NCBI RefSeq assembly: GCF_045862745.1
Contig: NZ_BQXN01000018.1
Coordinates: 1 to 46,523, forward strand
DNA length: 46,523 nucleotides
Direction: 5' to 3'
From: Furfurilactobacillus entadae
GTDB lineage: Bacteria > Bacillota > Bacilli > Lactobacillales > Lactobacillaceae
The notes under the pieces were generated by a model. That model was not told the origin of the DNA, did no database searches, and saw only the letters and a program-made list of their open reading frames with translations. Of this stretch, positions 17,117 to 24,753 are shown piece after piece; position 1 is the first letter of the stretch, and the number at the start of each line of letters is the position of its first letter. The translations under genes were made by a program, and so were the position numbers.

Positions 17117-18022
17117 ATGGGATGGCGAAGTGTAGTTGTGACACAACATTCAAAAATTTCATTATCGGCAAATTGTTTGGTGGTGCAAACGGATCAAGGG
17201 GTCGTAAGGGTGCCGATTGATGACATTGACGTTCTACTAATTAGCACCACACAGGCAGTCATTACAACGGCAGTAATTGCAGCACTGGCACAAGTGCACA
17301 CAAAAATCATTTTTTCTGGTAAGGATGGTCAACCGGTTGGTGAATTTGAAAGCCTAACGACGCATCGACGAACGGCAGATTTAGTGGCACAACAGGTCAA
17401 CTGGTCGCCAGATCGGGGTCAACGTTTATGGACAACGATGGTTCAGGCGAAGGTGACAAATCAGATTCAATGTTTAACGAATGCGGCAATTGATGCGACT
17501 GCGTTGGAAGATGAACTGGATCAGTTGGAACTAGGAGACGTCACGAATCGTGAAGCGGTTGCCGCACGGAAATATTTTCCGTTATTATTTGGCGATAAAT
17601 TTTCGCGGCGTCAATTTGATGCAACAAATGCTGCGTTAAATTATGGTTACGCAATTATTTTGGCGCTTGTTGACCGTGAAATTGTGAATAATGGATACCT
17701 GACGTGCATTGGTGTTCACCATTATAGTGATGAAAATCCTTATAATTTGGGTTCGGATTTAATGGAACCATTTCGACCAATAGTGGACTACTGGCTGTGT
17801 CAACAGCGATTCAATGAACTAACACCAGACATTAAGTTTGGTCTTGTAGAGTTGCTTAATTTAGAAATTGATTTTAATGGTAAGACAATGCTAGTTCGGA
17901 ATGCATTAACTGAACATGTCCGGAATTGTGTGAATTATTTAAGTGGCGATGACGATGGTTTGAAAATCGAGGTGAAAATTCCTAATGAGGTATCGAATAA
18001 TGCGATTAATGGTCATGTTTGA
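17117..18022 (+). CDS. cas1: CRISPR-associated integrase Cas1 (type II-A)
   Basis: A 301-residue spacer integrase that works as a (Cas1)4-(Cas2)2 complex, inserting new spacers at the leader end of the array. It begins 'MGWRSVVVTQHSKISLSANCLVV', the usual II-A opening of the beta-strand domain. The helical catalytic domain has the metal ligands in 'NREAVAARKYF' (Glu), 'GVHHYSDENP' (His) and 'GSDLMEPFRP' (Glu/Asp). Length is standard. AAGGAGGGG stands 7 bases before ATG. The 3' end overlaps cas2 by 38 bases, so the adaptation genes are translated as one unit. Confidence 0.96.
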   Translation: MGWRSVVVTQHSKISLSANCLVVQTDQGVVRVPIDDIDVLLISTTQAVITTAVIAALAQVHTKIIFSGKDGQPVGEFESLTTHRRTADLVAQQVNWSPDRGQRLWTTMVQAKVTNQIQCLTNAAIDATALEDELDQLELGDVTNREAVAARKYFPLLFGDKFSRRQFDATNAALNYGYAIILALVDREIVNNGYLTCIGVHHYSDENPYNLGSDLMEPFRPIVDYWLCQQRFNELTPDIKFGLVELLNLEIDFNGKTMLVRNALTEHVRNCVNYLSGDDDGLKIEVKIPNEVSNNAINGHV

Positions 18023-18305
18023 CTTGCCAATGGATAGTAGTGAAGAAAAACGAAACTATCGGCGGTTTCGTAAGGCCTTAATTAACGAAGGCTTTTTAAT
18101 GATGCAGTATTCGGTTTATGTACGAGTGTGCGTTAACCGGAGTTCGGCACAATTAATGGAAAAAAGAATCGCAATGATTACACCATTAGCGGGTCTGGTC
18201 CAAACGCTGATTGTGACAGAAAAACAGTATCAATCAATGAATTTCTTGGTAGGGACACCAAAAGATGATGCACGAAATTCAGCGGAAAGGACGTTGATTA
18301 TATGA
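17985..18305 (+). CDS. cas2: CRISPR-associated Cas2 (type II-A)
   Basis: A 106-residue ferredoxin-fold protein that bridges two Cas1 dimers and fixes spacer length during integration. The start 'MRYRIMRLMVMFDLPM' and 'EKRNYRRFRKALINEGFLMMQYSVYVR' match the family closely, with the conserved aspartate in 'MFDLP'. The C-terminal 'LIVTEKQY' is also standard. The start at 17985 gives the usual N-terminal length; a second ATG at 18000 is possible. It overlaps both neighbours, cas1 by 38 bases and csn2 by 4. Confidence 0.95.
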   Translation: MRYRIMRLMVMFDLPMDSSEEKRNYRRFRKALINEGFLMMQYSVYVRVCVNRSSAQLMEKRIAMITPLAGLVQTLIVTEKQYQSMNFLVGTPKDDARNSAERTLII

Positions 18306-18967
18306 ATTTAGCATTTGAATCTTTTGAACCAATAAACGTAAAGTCTGGGCGCGTTACGGTGCTTGATGTGGCCAGTCCCCAGCATTATTTGGAATTGATA
18401 ACCGGGTTCAAAGACGATACGGATCAGCTTCACGTCAGCGCGGATGACTGGGAATTAGCACAAACAAGTAAGCTTAGTTATTGGCTTGGAGATCCAATGT
18501 TGGAACTTGATCTCAATAAAGTTTTTATGAAAAAGGTTTTGGCACGTTTAAGCGTCCTAGCAACTGATGAGTGGAGTCAGCTTGCCGACGAAGTGCGAAT
18601 CGTTAAAACCCATGTCTTAGAGACTAGTTATTTGCTTGATTTGCCATTAGAAGTATCATCGTCCCTTTCCCTAGAGGCTGTCATTAAAAGTGCCGGTCTT
18701 ACAATTCCTGAACATTTGAATCAAGATCCGTATGTTAAAATGGAGACGTTGATCAAGATCATTACTGAAATTAATGAACAGCGGATGCTCGTTTTAACGA
18801 ACGTGAGTCACTACCTCAATGTCACCCAGTTTTGTCAGCTGGCGGAGGTGGTTGCTGACGCTCAGGTTCCATTGCTTCTCATAGAATTCTCAGACTGCAA
18901 TCGACGCACAATATTTGAAAAGTGTGATTATATCTACATCGACAAGGACTTTGTTGATTGGCGGTAA
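18302..18967 (+). CDS. csn2: CRISPR-associated Csn2
   Basis: A 221-residue subtype II-A marker. Csn2 forms calcium-dependent tetrameric rings around DNA ends and is needed for spacer capture with Cas1, Cas2 and Cas9. It is recognised by length, position (last cas gene before the array), the opening 'NLAFESFEPINVKSGRVTVLDV', the 'DWELAQTSKLSYWLGDPMLELDLNKVFMKK' core and the C-terminal 'LLLIEFSD' strand. Its ATG overlaps the cas2 stop in ATGA. The last codons contain the -35 box of the predicted array promoter. It belongs to the short Csn2 group (about 220 residues). Confidence 0.93.
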   Translation: MNLAFESFEPINVKSGRVTVLDVASPQHYLELITGFKDDTDQLHVSADDWELAQTSKLSYWLGDPMLELDLNKVFMKKVLARLSVLATDEWSQLADEVRIVKTHVLETSYLLDLPLEVSSSLSLEAVIKSAGLTIPEHLNQDPYVKMETLIKIITEINEQRMLVLTNVSHYLNVTQFCQLAEVVADAQVPLLLIEFSDCNRRTIFEKCDYIYIDKDFVDWR

Positions 18968-18999
18968 AATCATTATGATAATTTTGTGATAAAAGAACG
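18954..18999 (+). promoter_or_regulatory. CRISPR leader and predicted array promoter
   Basis: TTGATT (18954-18959, in the csn2 end) and GATAAT (18977-18982) are 17 bases apart. The AT-rich leader is very short (18968-18999) and ends GATAAAAGAACG directly before the first repeat. It is on the side opposite the degenerate last repeat, as expected for the spacer-acquiring end. Confidence 0.6.
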
Positions 19000-19563
19000 G
19001 TTTTAGATCTATGTCAGATCAATAGGATCAAGAACTTCGGCTATTGCTTTCTCGGATTGACTACAGTTTTAGATCTATGTCAGATCAATAGGATCAAGAA
19101 CTTAATACAGCGTTAATCCCACCGGATGATTGTTTTAGATCTATGTCAGATCAATAGGATCAAGAACTACCTTTTTTTATTTACTCTAACCTTTCATGTT
19201 TTAGATCTATGTCAGATCAATAGGATCAAGAACCGGCAACGTGTTCGACAAGTCTCAATCTTTGTTTTAGATCTATGTCAGATCAATAGGATCAAGAACT
19301 GTTCAAGCCTGGGCTGAACTTAATCTTTCGTTTTAGATCTATGTCAGATCAATAGGATCAAGAACCTGACGAATCCCAACGGGACCACTTTAAAAAGTTT
19401 TAGATCTATGTCAGATCAATAGGATCAAGAATCGGTCTGGGTAATTATCACCATCATAGTTGTTTTAGATCTATGTCAGATCAATAGGATCAAGAACTGT
19501 ACGCGACGCTATCCAAGATGGTGTTATGTTTTAGATCTATGTCAGATCAATAGAATCAAAATC
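19000..19563 (+). CRISPR. Type II-A CRISPR array, 9 repeats and 8 spacers
   Basis: The 36-bp repeat begins GTTTTAGATCTATGTCAGAT and ends AATAGGATCAAGAAC. Repeats start at 19000, 19066, 19132, 19198, 19264, 19330, 19397, 19462 and 19528. Spacers are 30 nt except spacer 6 (31) and spacer 7 (29). Repeat 7 ends in AAGAAT instead of AAGAAC. The last repeat is degenerate (TAGAATCAAAATC end), which marks the trailer and the oldest end. Spacers are all different, and I find no protospacer in this window. A strong terminator follows at 19575. Confidence 0.98.
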
Positions 19564-19574
19564 GTTTCCTCGCC

Positions 19575-19624
19575 AAACATAGGCCTTCAGAAAGCTAATT
19601 GATGTTTTCTGAAGGCCTATGTTT
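19575..19624. terminator. Bidirectional terminator after the CRISPR array
   Basis: A perfect 19-bp inverted repeat (AAACATAGGCCTTCAGAAA and complement) with a 12-nt loop closes the array transcript 12 bases after the last repeat. Confidence 0.8.
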
Positions 19625-19650
19625 TACGGACACAAGCGTGTTAAACAAAA

Positions 19651-19719
19651 GTGTCCCTAAATGACCAGTTCTCTCAAAAGTTTGCTTCAACTTTCGGGTG
19701 CTGGTTCATTTAGGGACAC
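19651..19719. repeat. Long stem-loop, possible insertion-sequence relic or terminator
   Basis: GTGTCCCTAAATGA (19651-19664) pairs with its exact complement (19706-19719); CCAG/CTGG continue inward, and the centre contains AAAGTTTGCTTCAACTTTCGGG, nearly the hairpin of the IS3-like end at 109-138. A TTTTT run follows on the plus strand. It may be a solo IS end or a small non-autonomous element, and may act as a terminator for the exporter gene that ends at 19769. Confidence 0.45.
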
Positions 19720-19768
19720 TTTTTATGCTGATTTTCATTGACGCCGATTGTTCAGACGGTTACTTCCC

Positions 19769-21538
19769 TTAATTAAACTGTGCGTTATACAGCTTCGCGT
19801 AGGCGCCGTTTTGAGCTAACAGTTGCTCATGGGTCCCGTGTTCGACGAGGCGGCCGTCGTCCATGACGATAATTTGATCCGCGTTGTGGATGGTGGAAAG
19901 GCGGTGCGCAATGACCAGTGAGGTCCGTGATTGCATCAGGTTTTCCAGGGCGTGCTGAATCGTCTTTTCAGATTCGTTATCAAGGCTGGCGGTGGCTTCG
20001 TCTAAAATGACGATTTGCGCGTCCTTCAACAACGCACGGGCGATGGAGAGCCGCTGCTTTTGACCACCAGACAGCTTGACACCCCGTTCTCCAATTTGGG
20101 TCTGCATGCCATCGGGTAGGCCGTGGATGAAGTCGGCAATGTCGGCCATGGTCGCTGCGTTCCAAAGTTCTTCTGTGGTGGCATCTTCGCGGCCGTAGCG
20201 AATGTTTTCCTCAATCGTGCCATCCAGCATGTATACGTCTTGCGAGACGATGGCGATGTTTTTGCGCAGGGACGCAATTTGCAGCTGTTTGATCGGTGCG
20301 CCATCAAACGTAATGTCACCGCTATCTAAGTCGTACAGCCGGTCGATGAGCTTTGTGAGGGTGGTTTTACCGGACCCAGAGTGACCGACCAGGGCCGTTG
20401 TTTTACCAAACGGAATCGTGAAGGTGATGTCATGAACCGCGGGCACCGTGGCCTTGACCTGGTCGTCATCCCCTTGGTACGTAAACGAAACTTGTTGAAG
20501 GTCGATCCCTTGGCGAATGGTGGGGAAGGCCTGTGCGTCCGGTGCAGAGACGATGGCTGGTTTCATTGCCATGATGTCCATCACGCGGCCATAGGAGACC
20601 AAAGATTGCTGCAACTGGTTAAGAATCTGGGTGAAGGCCCGAATGGGACTCTGGAGCATTGCGACATAGGTGAGGTAAGCAACTAATTGTCCCACCGTTA
20701 ACTGGCGCTGAATGACGAAGTACGCCCCCAATGCGAGGATGATGGCAATGCCCAGGTAGTTCACGAAATCAATCAGCGGTGAAAACAGGGCCTGGTTTTG
20801 TGTCGCGTTAATCATGTCCTGTTTATTCTTGTTGGCAAACGTACTGAACCGATCTTGCTCGAGTTCCTCATTGGTGTAACTTTTGATCAAGTCGATCTGG
20901 GTCAGGGTATTTTGCATTTGGTTGGACATTTGCGCCTGTGAGGCACGGGCGGCACGAAAGGCGTTGTGAATTCGGTTCCGAAAGACCCGGTAGATGAGAA
21001 ACATCAGTGGAAAGGTCAACGTGACGGCCACAGCCATTTGCCAGTTGATAATAAAGATGTAGATCCAGACAAAGATAAACGTCACGATGCTGCCAACCAT
21101 GGAAAGCATGTTGGCCGAAATGAGGCTTTGCAGGTTACCAATGTCGCTTGTGAGCCGCACCATCAGATCCCCCGTTTTGCTGGATTCAAAGAAGTGGGTG
21201 TCCAACCGCAAAATGTAGCGATAGAGGTCGGTTCGCAGGTTTGTAATGGCACCTTGACTAAGCACCCCCATGTAATAGGTGGAAACGTAGTTGAGGATGC
21301 CAAGAACGACGGCTGTGCCTAGCAACCCGAGGACGACCTCCGTTAACAAACCGATGTCGTGATGAGGAATAACATGGTCGATGATGAATTGCTCATACTG
21401 TGGAATCACAAACTCAAGCAATGAAATGATGGCCAGGGCCACGACGTTTAGGCCGAGCAACCATTTCTTGTTTAAAACTTGTCCGAACACGAACCGGAAC
21501 ATTTGGCCGGTGGTGACGGATGATGATTGATTTTTCAT
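19769..21538 (-). CDS. ABC multidrug exporter half-transporter (permease-ATPase fusion)
   Basis: A 589-residue homodimerising exporter of the LmrA/BmrA type. Six membrane helices lie in residues about 25-310, including the coupling-helix region 'RLTSDIGNLQ'. The C-terminal ATPase has Walker A 'GHSGSGKTTLTKLIDR', Q-loop 'SQDVYMLDGTIEENI', signature 'LSGGQKQRLSIARALL', Walker B 'IVILDEATASLD' and switch 'IAHRLSTI'. It should pump lipophilic compounds or lipids outward using ATP. It stands alone rather than as a gene pair. ATG at 21538 follows a G-rich site (GGGGGC). The substrate is not predictable from sequence. Confidence 0.92.
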   Translation of the reverse strand: MKNQSSSVTTGQMFRFVFGQVLNKKWLLGLNVVALAIISLLEFVIPQYEQFIIDHVIPHHDIGLLTEVVLGLLGTAVVLGILNYVSTYYMGVLSQGAITNLRTDLYRYILRLDTHFFESSKTGDLMVRLTSDIGNLQSLISANMLSMVGSIVTFIFVWIYIFIINWQMAVAVTLTFPLMFLIYRVFRNRIHNAFRAARASQAQMSNQMQNTLTQIDLIKSYTNEELEQDRFSTFANKNKQDMINATQNQALFSPLIDFVNYLGIAIILALGAYFVIQRQLTVGQLVAYLTYVAMLQSPIRAFTQILNQLQQSLVSYGRVMDIMAMKPAIVSAPDAQAFPTIRQGIDLQQVSFTYQGDDDQVKATVPAVHDITFTIPFGKTTALVGHSGSGKTTLTKLIDRLYDLDSGDITFDGAPIKQLQIASLRKNIAIVSQDVYMLDGTIEENIRYGREDATTEELWNAATMADIADFIHGLPDGMQTQIGERGVKLSGGQKQRLSIARALLKDAQIVILDEATASLDNESEKTIQHALENLMQSRTSLVIAHRLSTIHNADQIIVMDDGRLVEHGTHEQLLAQNGAYAKLYNAQFN

Positions 21539-21663
21539 GGTGAAAGCCCCCGATAAGATTCAGTGAATTTGTCATTAGGGTACCCGTAATTTTGCGTTGT
21601 TCCAACTATTTGTGCTTGTGGAAAACCGTATTTATACGGCGACGTCATGCCGATTTTTGGCCA

Positions 21664-21700
21664 AAATAAAACCCCTCGTCAGATAACGAAGGGTTTATTT
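21664..21700 (-). terminator. Terminator of the iron alcohol dehydrogenase gene
   Basis: An imperfect stem of ACCCCTCG with CGAAGGGT flanked by A and T runs (AAATAAA...TTTATTT) lies 28 bases beyond the stop at 21728. Confidence 0.65.
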
Positions 21701-21727
21701 GTGCATTAAGCACGGTTAAGGCGTTAA

Positions 21728-22900
21728 TTATTCAGCGTCGTAAGCTGCTTGGAAGATCTTGATGATGTCTTCCTTAGTTCCCTTACGAGGGTTAGAGAAG
21801 GCGTTCCCATCCTTCAAGGCGTTTTCAGCCATCAGTTCAAAGTCTTCAGGCTTAGCACCGATTTCCTTGATGGAAGCAGGGATTCCAACATCTTGTGACA
21901 ATTGCTTCATGGCCTTGATGGACAATTCAGCGGCGTCACGTGTTGACAGACCTTCAGTGTTTTCACCCATGATTTCAGCTAATTCAGCGAACCGTTGTGG
22001 GTCAGCAATCAGGTTGTATTGTTCAACGTAAGGCAGAAGCAGGGCACAGCAGACACCATGAGGCGCGTCATATTGACCACCCAATTGGTGAGCCATGGCG
22101 TGAACGTAACCTAAGTTGGCGTTGTTGAAGGCCATTCCGGCTAACATTTCAGCTTCAACCATCTTGGTCCGTGCTTCCAAGTTGTGACCATTAGCAACGG
22201 CTTCACGTAAGGAAGTTTCGATCAACTTGATGGCTTCGATACATTGTGAGTCGGTGATTGGGTTATGGTCAACAGAAACGTAAGGTTCAACGGCTTGGAC
22301 AAAGGCGTCCATCCCAGTAGCGGCCGTTAAGCTCTTTGGAACATCTAACATCAAACTTGGGTCGTTGAATGAAACCAACGGAATGTTCCGCCATGAAACA
22401 ACAACGAACTTCAAGTGTGTTTCTTCGTTAGTGATAACTGCGTGACGGGTCAATTCTGAACCAGTTCCGGCAGTTGTGTTAACGGCGATCAATGGTGGCA
22501 AAGCCTTGTCTAAGGTTTCGATTCCAGCCAGTGTGGTAATGTCGTCACCGTTTGTCAAAATGATTCCGGCACCTTTACCAGTATCATGGGCAGACCCACC
22601 ACCAACAGTGATGATTGAGTCAGCGCCTTCATCTTCATATAACTTTTTAACTTCTTTAATGTTGCGGATCTTTGGGTTAGGTTCAACGCCATTGTAAATG
22701 ACGTAGTCAACACCAGCTTCATCCAATGAAGCCAACGTTTGTTGAACGGCACCGCCTTCTAATCCTTCAAGGAACTTGTCGGTAACGATGACCGGCTTCT
22801 TCATGCCGAGCATCTTAGCGCGATCACCAATCTTACTGATGACACCAGGGCCAAAGAAATTAACACTTGGCATTAAGAAATCATAACTACGTTCAACCAT
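21728..22900 (-). CDS. dhaT: Iron-containing alcohol dehydrogenase, 1,3-propanediol dehydrogenase type
   Basis: A 390-residue cytoplasmic enzyme of metal-dependent alcohol dehydrogenase group III. It closely follows the DhaT pattern: 'YDFLMPSVNFFGPGVI' start, NAD site 'ITVGGGSAHDTGKG', 'NTTAGTGSELTRHAVITN', 'GYVHAMAHQLGGQYDAPHG' and 'ALKDGNAFSNPRKG' end. DhaT reduces 3-hydroxypropionaldehyde from glycerol to 1,3-propanediol and so regenerates NAD+. Metal ligands expected at Asp198, 202, His267 and His281 are present except 202, which is Gln in place of the usual His. Codon use suggests strong expression. ATG at 22900 follows AAGAAGG; earlier codons extend into the leader. No glycerol dehydratase genes are in the window, so another aldehyde substrate is possible. 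Confidence 0.85.
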   Translation of the reverse strand: MVERSYDFLMPSVNFFGPGVISKIGDRAKMLGMKKPVIVTDKFLEGLEGGAVQQTLASLDEAGVDYVIYNGVEPNPKIRNIKEVKKLYEDEGADSIITVGGGSAHDTGKGAGIILTNGDDITTLAGIETLDKALPPLIAVNTTAGTGSELTRHAVITNEETHLKFVVVSWRNIPLVSFNDPSLMLDVPKSLTAATGMDAFVQAVEPYVSVDHNPITDSQCIEAIKLIETSLREAVANGHNLEARTKMVEAEMLAGMAFNNANLGYVHAMAHQLGGQYDAPHGVCCALLLPYVEQYNLIADPQRFAELAEIMGENTEGLSTRDAAELSIKAMKQLSQDVGIPASIKEIGAKPEDFELMAENALKDGNAFSNPRKGTKEDIIKIFQAAYDAE

Positions 22901-22924
22901 AAATGAAAAACCTTCTTTCGGAAT

Positions 22925-22988
22925 TTGTGAAAACATGTCGTAACTTTATTCACAAGTAAACTATAACTGTCATAGTTACAATTATCAA
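22925..22988 (-). promoter_or_regulatory. Promoter of dhaT with possible Rex half-sites
   Basis: On the minus strand TTGATA (22983-22988) and TATAGT (22960-22965) are 17 bases apart. Just downstream, TTGTGAA (22949-22955) and TTCACAA (22925-22931) face each other with 17 bases between them. They match the arms of the redox repressor Rex site, but the spacing is wider than the usual 4, so Rex control is only suggested. Confidence 0.5.
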
Positions 22989-23117
22989 TACCTAGTTGTT
23001 GTCTTAAGTGGTCTAGTTTTGGTAAGGAATTGCTTGCATATGATTATCTTGTCGTTTTCAGTGTGTTTTCCGAAAAACATTCCGGAATTTTCACAAGCGT
23101 GGCATTGAGCATGAAAA

Positions 23118-24362
23118 TTATGAAACAAGTTGTTTCAATTCTTTGAAGACCGACAGCATCTGGTGTTTGGCAGGGCGGATGATCTTCGTAAATTCACCAA
23201 GGATCTCGGTGGGGTAGCCGTTGAAGCCACGTTTGAACTCGAAGACGCCGTCGTTTCCGTCAAACTGACCAGCGATGCCCAAAAAGTTGTACGTGGGGAT
23301 GCCAGCCGCGGCAGCTTCGTGCATCATTGTGTCCTGAAGTAAGAACGGTCCGCGAAAGGCCTTAAACGTTTCGTTGGTATAGCTAAAAACGTAGTCCATT
23401 TCTTGTGGTTGGCTGATGAACATCGCACCAGCAATATTCAGAACAGGACCAAACGCTTCTAAGAAGGTATTGGCTTGCGTGATTTTCTGATGGTGATTTG
23501 CGTTTTGCCGTTCCAACTCGGCGATCTTTTTATCGTTGTAGGCTTTGTGTTTAGCAGCTAGTTCCGCGATTTGGTGCTGATTTTGATCGATTTTATCTTG
23601 GTAGCGTGTCATGTAGCGGGGTAAATTCAGCTCTGCCACCATAAACTTAACGTGATCCCCGTAAGTTTGAAATGCACTTTGGTAATAGCTTAACGGTTTG
23701 TCCTTGAAGTGAAGCCGTTCAGCCGTGGCTTCGGTATTGTTTTTAAACTCAGCGAGTTCATCAAAGGTCAACTGGCGCAGCTCAACACCAACCTCTTTGG
23801 CCTTATTGATGTTGTAGCGCGTGGCCTTTGAGTAGCTGGCGGTCAGCTCTGCCGCGGTCAAGCCGCTCAGCGTCTTTTTATAAACAAAGTGATTTGCATG
23901 GGTCGCCTTTTGGTAACCAGTTGCGGTGAAATCGGTGTAGCGATAGTGGAGAACCTCAAGCATATGAATGAGCTCGGCGTTTTGCTCAGTTACGATCTCA
24001 CCGTCGTCATTTAAAACGTAGCGATCTAGGTTGGGCAACAAGGAAAATTCCAGCCCCTCGTGATCGTAAGCATACGTGGTGAGGCATTCAAGAAAGGTCT
24101 TAAGGCGGTCAAACGTCAGCGCGTCCTTCGGGAAAACGGGGCCGCCGTACACCTCAAAGCGGTAACCAAAGTGGATTTTACGCCCCACCAACAGGGCCGC
24201 CATAAACAAGCTTGTGTCGTCACGAAGACCTAGATAAACGGTGATGTTGCCTTGATCAGCCAGGAGCTGGCGCTGCCAACTCTTTTGGTAAAAGCAGCCG
24301 TTCGCACACGTTTGTTCAAAGGCCATGAATTCAGATTCGGATAGTTCAGTCGTGGTTAACAT
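23118..24362 (-). CDS. FemX/FemAB-type peptidoglycan bridge aminoacyltransferase
   Basis: A 414-residue cytoplasmic enzyme that uses aminoacyl-tRNA to add an amino acid to the lysine side chain of lipid-linked peptidoglycan precursors. Family marks are the opening 'FMAFEQTCANGCFYQKSWQ', 'GYRFEVYGGPVF', the 'SYSKATRYNINKAKEVGVELRQL' GNAT-like segment, and an inserted helical arm (about residues 240-300, rich in Gln, Lys and Ala) that resembles the tRNA-synthetase-like coiled coil. The end 'NFLGIAGQFDGNDGVFEFKRGFNGYPTEILGEF' is highly conserved. ATG at 24362 follows GGAGG at 8 bases; a longer in-frame start adds 11 residues without support. Lactobacilli usually add D-Asp by another enzyme or L-Ala/Ser by FemX, so the amino acid is uncertain. 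Confidence 0.88.
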   Translation of the reverse strand: MLTTTELSESEFMAFEQTCANGCFYQKSWQRQLLADQGNITVYLGLRDDTSLFMAALLVGRKIHFGYRFEVYGGPVFPKDALTFDRLKTFLECLTTYAYDHEGLEFSLLPNLDRYVLNDDGEIVTEQNAELIHMLEVLHYRYTDFTATGYQKATHANHFVYKKTLSGLTAAELTASYSKATRYNINKAKEVGVELRQLTFDELAEFKNNTEATAERLHFKDKPLSYYQSAFQTYGDHVKFMVAELNLPRYMTRYQDKIDQNQHQIAELAAKHKAYNDKKIAELERQNANHHQKITQANTFLEAFGPVLNIAGAMFISQPQEMDYVFSYTNETFKAFRGPFLLQDTMMHEAAAAGIPTYNFLGIAGQFDGNDGVFEFKRGFNGYPTEILGEFTKIIRPAKHQMLSVFKELKQLVS

Positions 24363-24549
24363 TGGCAAGTCCTCCATGTCATTTGTGGTTGGCATTACTA
24401 TCGGGGGTTGACCTTTAAGGAGCCTTAAGATTGAAAATAAATCACCACAAAAAAGCTGAGAACGCCCGTTAAATCAAGGCTTAAAAATTCTTCTAAATAA
24501 AAGTTAGCGATTATTGTGCCATTTTTCGGCTAAAGGGAGTATTATCTAT

Positions 24550-24627
24550 ATGAATCGTCGCAATATGGGCGGGGGTATTACAAATGAGCCAAGATCGCTG
24601 GTTTCACTAAACGTTGCTAACAAGTAA
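24550..24627 (+). other. Possible 25-codon leader peptide in the gap before ohrR-like gene
   Basis: The gap 24363-24753 has no standard gene. ATG at 24550 opens 25 codons (MNRRNMGGGITNEPRSLVSL...) after GGGAG at 12-base distance. Its end lies in a cluster of GCTAACAAG: once at about 24615, once inverted (GTTAGC, about 24631) and once at about 24654. The first and inverted copies can form a stem. Whether this is translated or regulatory is open. A TTAAGG-AG-CCTTAA dyad also lies near 24416, in front of the aminoacyltransferase gene. Confidence 0.25.
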
Positions 24628-24682
24628 ATGGTTAGCAAACGATGAGCAAAGCTAACAAGGTGAGTAGCCAGAGAGGGATTAT

Positions 24683-24711
24683 TTGTGATACGCTAATTGG
24701 TATCGTAAAAT
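24683..24711 (+). promoter_or_regulatory. Promoter of the OhrR-like gene with GATAC dyad
   Basis: TTGTGA (24683-24688) and TAAAAT (24706-24711) are 17 bases apart. The spacer carries GATAC-N8-GTATC, a possible self-regulation site. Confidence 0.5.
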
Positions 24712-24753
24712 TCACTTCAGATAGATTTTCTTTAGTATGGAGGTATTAAGTTC

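Noticed and set aside
17010..17120. Long-form tracrRNA acting as a natural guide against the cas9 promoter, as in Streptococcus pyogenes
   Set aside because: No run of matching bases between the tracrRNA upstream region and 12738-12845 was found by eye.
19126..19317. Plus-strand reading frame of 63 codons with repeated VLDLCQINRIKN
   Set aside because: It is the CRISPR array read as protein; the repetition comes from the 36-bp repeats.
20966..21322. Plus-strand frame of 118 codons inside the ABC exporter gene
   Set aside because: Antisense shadow of a clear ABC exporter; charged low-complexity composition and no start signal.
23118..23136. GAAACAAGTTGTTTC palindrome as a fifth parS site
   Set aside because: Arms resemble parS, but the central CACGTG/CATGTG is absent and the palindrome is shorter; it lies at the end of the femX-like coding sequence.
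24363..24753. T-box riboswitch for the aminoacyltransferase gene
   Set aside because: No T-box core sequence, specifier stem or terminator/antiterminator pair could be found on the minus strand.
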